Assembly: GCF_003660455.1 (NCBI RefSeq)
Contig: NZ_QZVR01000007.1
Span: 1 to 64,000, forward strand
Length of the DNA: 64,000 nucleotides
Reading direction: 5' to 3'
Source of the DNA: Nocardioides ferulae
GTDB lineage: Bacteria > Actinomycetota > Actinomycetes > Propionibacteriales > Nocardioidaceae
How positions within the stretch are numbered: position 1 is the first letter of the stretch; every line of letters begins with the position of its first letter. Position numbers and translations under genes: made by a program. Positions 60,884 to 64,000 of the stretch are shown here, piece by piece. The notes under the pieces are model-generated. The model saw only the letters and a program-made list of their open reading frames with translations. It ran no database searches and was not told the DNA's origin.

Positions 60884-62296
60884 TCAGTCGAAGAGCAGGT
60901 CGCCCTCGCGCTCGGCCTCCCGCAGCTCGCGCATCTCACGGCCCAGGGCCCGGGTGATGTCGGCGTCGGTCGCGGCGAAGTCCAGCGAGGCGGCGATGAG
61001 CTTCGTTGCCGCCTCGGCCAGCTCGGCCGCGGTGTTGCGGGTCAGGGCCAGGACGTCGTCGGCGAGGTTGCTGAACTCCTGGTAGGGCCCGCTGGTGCCG
61101 ATGCCGATGCCGGCGGGGCGTGACCAGTCGCCGCTGCCGGCGTCGGCCCCGGCGACCCGACCGCTCGCCTCGTCGACGATGTCGGAGACCAGCTGGCACG
61201 TGGCCGCGAGCCGCTGCATGTCGTCGTAGTTGTGCTCGATCGTGCCGGGGCCGCCGACCTGCTCGCGGCCCGTGCCCGCGGGCGGGTAGGAAGGCCGGCT
61301 CAGGTCGAAGGAGCCGGGCGACTCACGCACGGCGCCGGAGGCGTTGACCAGCGCCGACTGGATCACCGTCTCGTCGTCGACCGCGGCCTGGAGGAGCTTG
61401 CCCTTCACCTCGTGCATCGACTGGAGCATCCCGTCGAGGTCCGACCCGGACAGGCTCACCTTCACCTCGTCGGGCTTGTCGGGCCACAGGTCGGAGATCA
61501 GGCCGCTCACCGCCCCGGCCGCCGCGAAGGCCACGGCGCCAGGACCGCTGCCCAGGCCGGCGATGCTGAGCAGGGCCCCACCGACCGCGAAGACCCCGCC
61601 GCTCGGACCACCGCTGCTCGCCTGCTGGCCGGCGAGGGCCTCGAGCGAGGAGAGCGCGTTGCCGGCGAGAGCGGCGACGTCCTCCTGTGCCTTCTTGAAG
61701 ACCGCGCGCTGTCCGGCCGCGGCCATGCCCATCATCGCGGCGAGGGCGGCCTGTCCGTCGAGGATCGCGCCGAGACGATCGGCGTAGGCCAGCCGGAAGG
61801 CGTCGATGGTCTGGGAGGAGAGCCGGTAGCAGTAGCCGTGGATGGCGTTCACCCGCTGGGAGAGCACCGCGTTGTTGAGCTCCAGCGCCGAGCCGCCACC
61901 GGGCGGGAGGGCGGTCGACGCCCCCTGCGGGGTCAGCGTCTGGGCCGCCTCCATGGAGCGCTCCTCCTCGAAGAAGAGCATGTCGCCCCTCGGGATGTCC
62001 TTGAGGTCGGCGAACACCTCGTCCACCCGGTCGCGCACGGTGTCGAAGGCATTTCGGAAGTCGTCGTCGAGGTGGTTGACCAGGAAGTCGGGCATCCCGT
62101 CCATGGAGACGTCGCCGCCCCCCTGACCGTCCTCGCCCGGCCGGGTGCACCACTGGGTCATCCCCCGCCCCGACCCGCGGTAGCGGTAGCGGTCGCCCTC
62201 GATCTCGTAGTAGTTCTCGGGACTGGTCATGTAGACGTCGATGGCCGCCCGCTTGATCTTGCCGATCAGCGAGTCGAGCTCGGAGTACTCAGCCAT
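60884..62296 (-). CDS. large ESX/WXG100-substrate-like protein of unknown function
   Basis: A 470-residue, mostly alpha-helical, Ala/Gly/Asp-rich protein without a signal peptide. The N-terminal ~120 residues are acidic with Trp and many Asp; the middle (about 205-285) has a Gly/Ala-rich hydrophobic segment; the C-terminal ~95 residues form a helical hairpin like an ESX secreted-effector domain. I do not recognise the exact family, and no type VII secretion genes are near. An AAGGA site lies 4 bases before the ATG. Secretion is an inference. Confidence 0.75.
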   Translation of the reverse strand: MAEYSELDSLIGKIKRAAIDVYMTSPENYYEIEGDRYRYRGSGRGMTQWCTRPGEDGQGGGDVSMDGMPDFLVNHLDDDFRNAFDTVRDRVDEVFADLKDIPRGDMLFFEEERSMEAAQTLTPQGASTALPPGGGSALELNNAVLSQRVNAIHGYCYRLSSQTIDAFRLAYADRLGAILDGQAALAAMMGMAAAGQRAVFKKAQEDVAALAGNALSSLEALAGQQASSGGPSGGVFAVGGALLSIAGLGSGPGAVAFAAAGAVSGLISDLWPDKPDEVKVSLSGSDLDGMLQSMHEVKGKLLQAAVDDETVIQSALVNASGAVRESPGSFDLSRPSYPPAGTGREQVGGPGTIEHNYDDMQRLAATCQLVSDIVDEASGRVAGADAGSGDWSRPAGIGIGTSGPYQEFSNLADDVLALTRNTAAELAEAATKLIAASLDFAATDADITRALGREMRELREAEREGDLLFD

Positions 62297-62427
62297 GGTT
62301 CCTTCCCCCAGCGGTCCCCCGGGGCCTACCCCGGATCACGGCGGGCAAACCTGGATCGCTCCAGGACGTTCGTCGGCGCCGGAGATGGGGACGGTGGCGG
62401 CCACCCGACTCGCCGACGTACCGCCGG

Positions 62428-62467
62428 GGTGCCGGTGGTGCCGGCGACTGCGAACACCGCCGGCACC
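62428..62467 (-). terminator. terminator hairpin after the ABC-2 permease
   Basis: GGTGCCGGTGGTG (62428-62440) pairs with CACCGCCGGCACC (62455-62467) with one G-U pair and a 14-base loop, just past the permease stop. Confidence 0.65.
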
Positions 62468-62475
62468 CGTTCGGC

Positions 62476-63273
62476 CTACTTCATCTCCGAGCGCAACACC
62501 CGGAGCAGGCCGACCACGAACGGCACCACGATCCAGATCAGCGAGGACACGGCGAGCTGGGCCCACTCCTCGCCGACCAGCGGGTCCGTGTCGAACAGCG
62601 GGACCTGGGCTGTGCTCAGGTCGATCCACGGCGCGGCTTCCTGGAACCAGGAGACCAGCGACACCAGGACGTTGAACGCGATCGGGACGACGAAGTAGAG
62701 GACGATCGCTGCCGGGGAGTTCAAGAACAGCAGGCCGAAGGCGAGGCCCCACACGATCGCGATGATCTGGAGCAGGGCGAACCGGCTGAAGTCCTCGAGC
62801 CCCACGTCGCGGAACGCGTCGTCGGTGCCGCCCAGGAAGGCCGCGAGCCAAGCCACGACGACGGCGACGGCGATCGCCACCAGACCGAAGGCGACCGCGG
62901 CCGCGGTCTTGGCCGCGACGATGCGGGTGCGGGAGGGCTCCAGCGTGAACGTGGTGAGCGTGGTGCGCTGGCTCCACTCGCTGGTGACCAGCAAGATGCC
63001 GAGCACCGGTAGCAGGAAGCCCTGCGGCGTCGTGGTCGCCCCGAGGAAGTTGTAGAAGGTGAGCTCGGAGTCGTCGGCGGCGAAGAAGAAGATCACCACG
63101 ATCGCAGCGGTCAGCACGCCGATCGTGATCAGGAGCCAGAGGCCGGCCCGGGTGTCGGCCATCTTGCGCAGCTCCACCGAGACCAGCCGCCAGAACGGGA
63201 TCTTCGGGGCGTGCATCACGTCGATGTCCAGCGGCTCGGGAGTCGCGGCGGGCTGTGTGCTGGAGGTGCTCAT
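62476..63273 (-). CDS. ABC-2 type transporter permease
   Basis: A 265-residue membrane protein with six predicted helices, a cytoplasmic N-terminus (FWRLVSVELRKMADTRAG) typical of ABC-2 exporter permeases, and an EWSQRTTLTTFTLEPSR segment that marks the family. It partners with the ATPase encoded just upstream, whose stop overlaps its ATG (ATGA). Cargo unknown. Confidence 0.88.
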   Translation of the reverse strand: MSTSSTQPAATPEPLDIDVMHAPKIPFWRLVSVELRKMADTRAGLWLLITIGVLTAAIVVIFFFAADDSELTFYNFLGATTTPQGFLLPVLGILLVTSEWSQRTTLTTFTLEPSRTRIVAAKTAAAVAFGLVAIAVAVVVAWLAAFLGGTDDAFRDVGLEDFSRFALLQIIAIVWGLAFGLLFLNSPAAIVLYFVVPIAFNVLVSLVSWFQEAAPWIDLSTAQVPLFDTDPLVGEEWAQLAVSSLIWIVVPFVVGLLRVLRSEMK

Positions 63274-64000
63274 GCGGAGGCTCCTTCGGGGGCGCCGGCC
63301 TCGGACCGGGCGTCGCGCTGGGTGTCGGAGGTGAGGGCGAGGAAGAGGTCCTCGAGCCCCTCCTGGGCGGCGCGCAGGTCGGTGAGGACGATCGTGTTCT
63401 CCGCGGCGGCCCGGCCGACGTCGACCGGCGCGGCCTCGACCCGCAGGCCCGTGCCGGCGGGCGCCACCGCGACACCGCGATCACGCAGGACCCCCGCGAG
63501 CCGGTCGTTCTCGAGCGAGGTCACGAAAGTGGCGGCCGGTCCGTGCTGGGCCAGCAGCGTCTGCTTGTCGCCCTGGGCCACGATCTTGCCGCGGCCGATG
63601 AGGATCATCTCGTCGGCGATCAGCTCCACCTCGTTGAGCAGGTGGCTGGAGAGCAGCACCGTGCCGCCCCGGTCGGCGTAGGACTTCAGCAACCCGCGCA
63701 TCCACCGGATGCCGGCCGGGTCCAGGCCGTTGGCGGGCTCGTCGAGGATCAGGACCGACGGGTCGCCCAGCAGCGCGTGCGCGATGCCGAGCCGCTGCCG
63801 CATGCCGAGCGAGTAGTTGCGGACCCGACGCTTGGCCTCGTCGTCGCTGAGCGAGACCAGCGCGAGCATCTCGTCGACGCGAGAGTCGGGCAGCCCCATG
63901 GTGCGGGCGCCCAGCGAGAGCACCTCGCGGCCGTTGCGGCCGGCGTGCTGGGCCGAGGCGTCGAGCAGGACGCCGACGTGCCGGCCCGGGTTGGGGATCG
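63270..64000 (-). CDS. ABC transporter ATP-binding protein (5' end outside the window)
   Basis: The gene runs off the right edge; ~243 residues of the C-terminal side are seen. At the edge it reads NPGRHVGVLLDASAQHAGRN, which follows the Q-loop region in multidrug/lantibiotic-type ATPases. Then come the variant signature YSLGMRQRLG, Walker B LILDEPANGLDP and a switch His in SSHLLNEVE, plus a ~75-residue C-terminal domain. The Walker A is out of view. It is coupled to the ABC-2 permease. Confidence 0.88.
   Translation of the reverse strand, partial: IPNPGRHVGVLLDASAQHAGRNGREVLSLGARTMGLPDSRVDEMLALVSLSDDEAKRRVRNYSLGMRQRLGIAHALLGDPSVLILDEPANGLDPAGIRWMRGLLKSYADRGGTVLLSSHLLNEVELIADEMILIGRGKIVAQGDKQTLLAQHGPAATFVTSLENDRLAGVLRDRGVAVAPAGTGLRVEAAPVDVGRAAAENTIVLTDLRAAQEGLEDLFLALTSDTQRDARSEAGAPEGASA

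Overview
The window is a stretch of chromosome from a high-GC actinobacterium, most likely a Nocardioides-like member of the Nocardioidaceae. This rests on the very high GC content, strong G/C codon bias, frequent GTG starts, many apparently leaderless genes, a DUF222/HNH (13E12-type) gene, an ESX-substrate-like gene, a SigB/F-type sigma factor and REP-like dispersed repeats. It is a mosaic of housekeeping and accessory genes. I see no prophage, insertion sequence, CRISPR array or rRNA operon.

Layout. 1-3.6 kb: the 3' end of an HNH gene, an aldo/keto reductase behind a MerR-type promoter, and ettA. 3.7-8.9 kb (minus): prsW, two membrane GTPases and ssb. 9-15.9 kb: an aminopeptidase P, a glycoside hydrolase family 2 gene with two MFS transporters, and galE. 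16-23.3 kb: a chemoreceptor, a radical SAM gene coupled to the haem gene cgoX, an MmcQ/YjbR protein, tRNA-Arg, an orphan NarL-type regulator and adenosine deaminase. 23.4-26.8 kb: a DsbA-like/MauE pair, orn, tRNA-His and an unknown secreted protein. 26.9-30.4 kb: TetR and IclR regulators divergent from an acyl-CoA synthetase, with two matching operators between them. 30.4-36 kb: a PGRP-type amidase, an MMPL exporter operon with a CxxC miniprotein and a DUF2892 protein, then a stress sigma factor. 36-42.6 kb: an IucB-like acetyltransferase, a penicillin-acylase-family enzyme, a MASE1-PAS histidine kinase and a PYROXD2-like oxidoreductase. 42.7-49.2 kb: tRNA-Lys, an NSS transporter with its small MetS-like subunit, a secreted metzincin protease, a Cys-rich small protein, a Thr/Pro-rich secreted protein and a Rieske oxidoreductase. 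49.2-54.4 kb: REP-like repeats and a tandem pair of secreted acylases. 54.5-58.4 kb: a GroES-like protein, a DUF3618 protein, an ECF-type Ni/Co uptake operon and peroxiredoxin Bcp. 58.5-64 kb: tRNA-Leu, an SDR, rdgB-rph, an ESX-substrate-like protein and an ABC-2 exporter truncated by the window edge.

How the genes work together. Several groups look translationally coupled through ATGA, GTGA, TGATG or TAGTG overlaps: prsW-GTPase B, MFS-GH2, cgoX-radical SAM, MauE-DsbA, acylase-GNAT, NSS-MetS, cbiM-PDGLE-cbiQ-cbiO, rph-rdgB and ATPase-permease. The strongest regulatory signals are a Nur-type box (TTGCAA-N5-TTGCAA) over the promoter of the Ni/Co ECF operon, a twin inverted operator matching the KstR consensus between the IclR gene and the acyl-CoA synthetase, twin G-tract palindromes before the MMPL operon, and a 7-4-7 palindrome inside a 19-bp promoter spacer before the aldo/keto reductase. 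About twenty genes have a TANNNT-like -10 six to eight bases before the start codon, which points to leaderless transcription.
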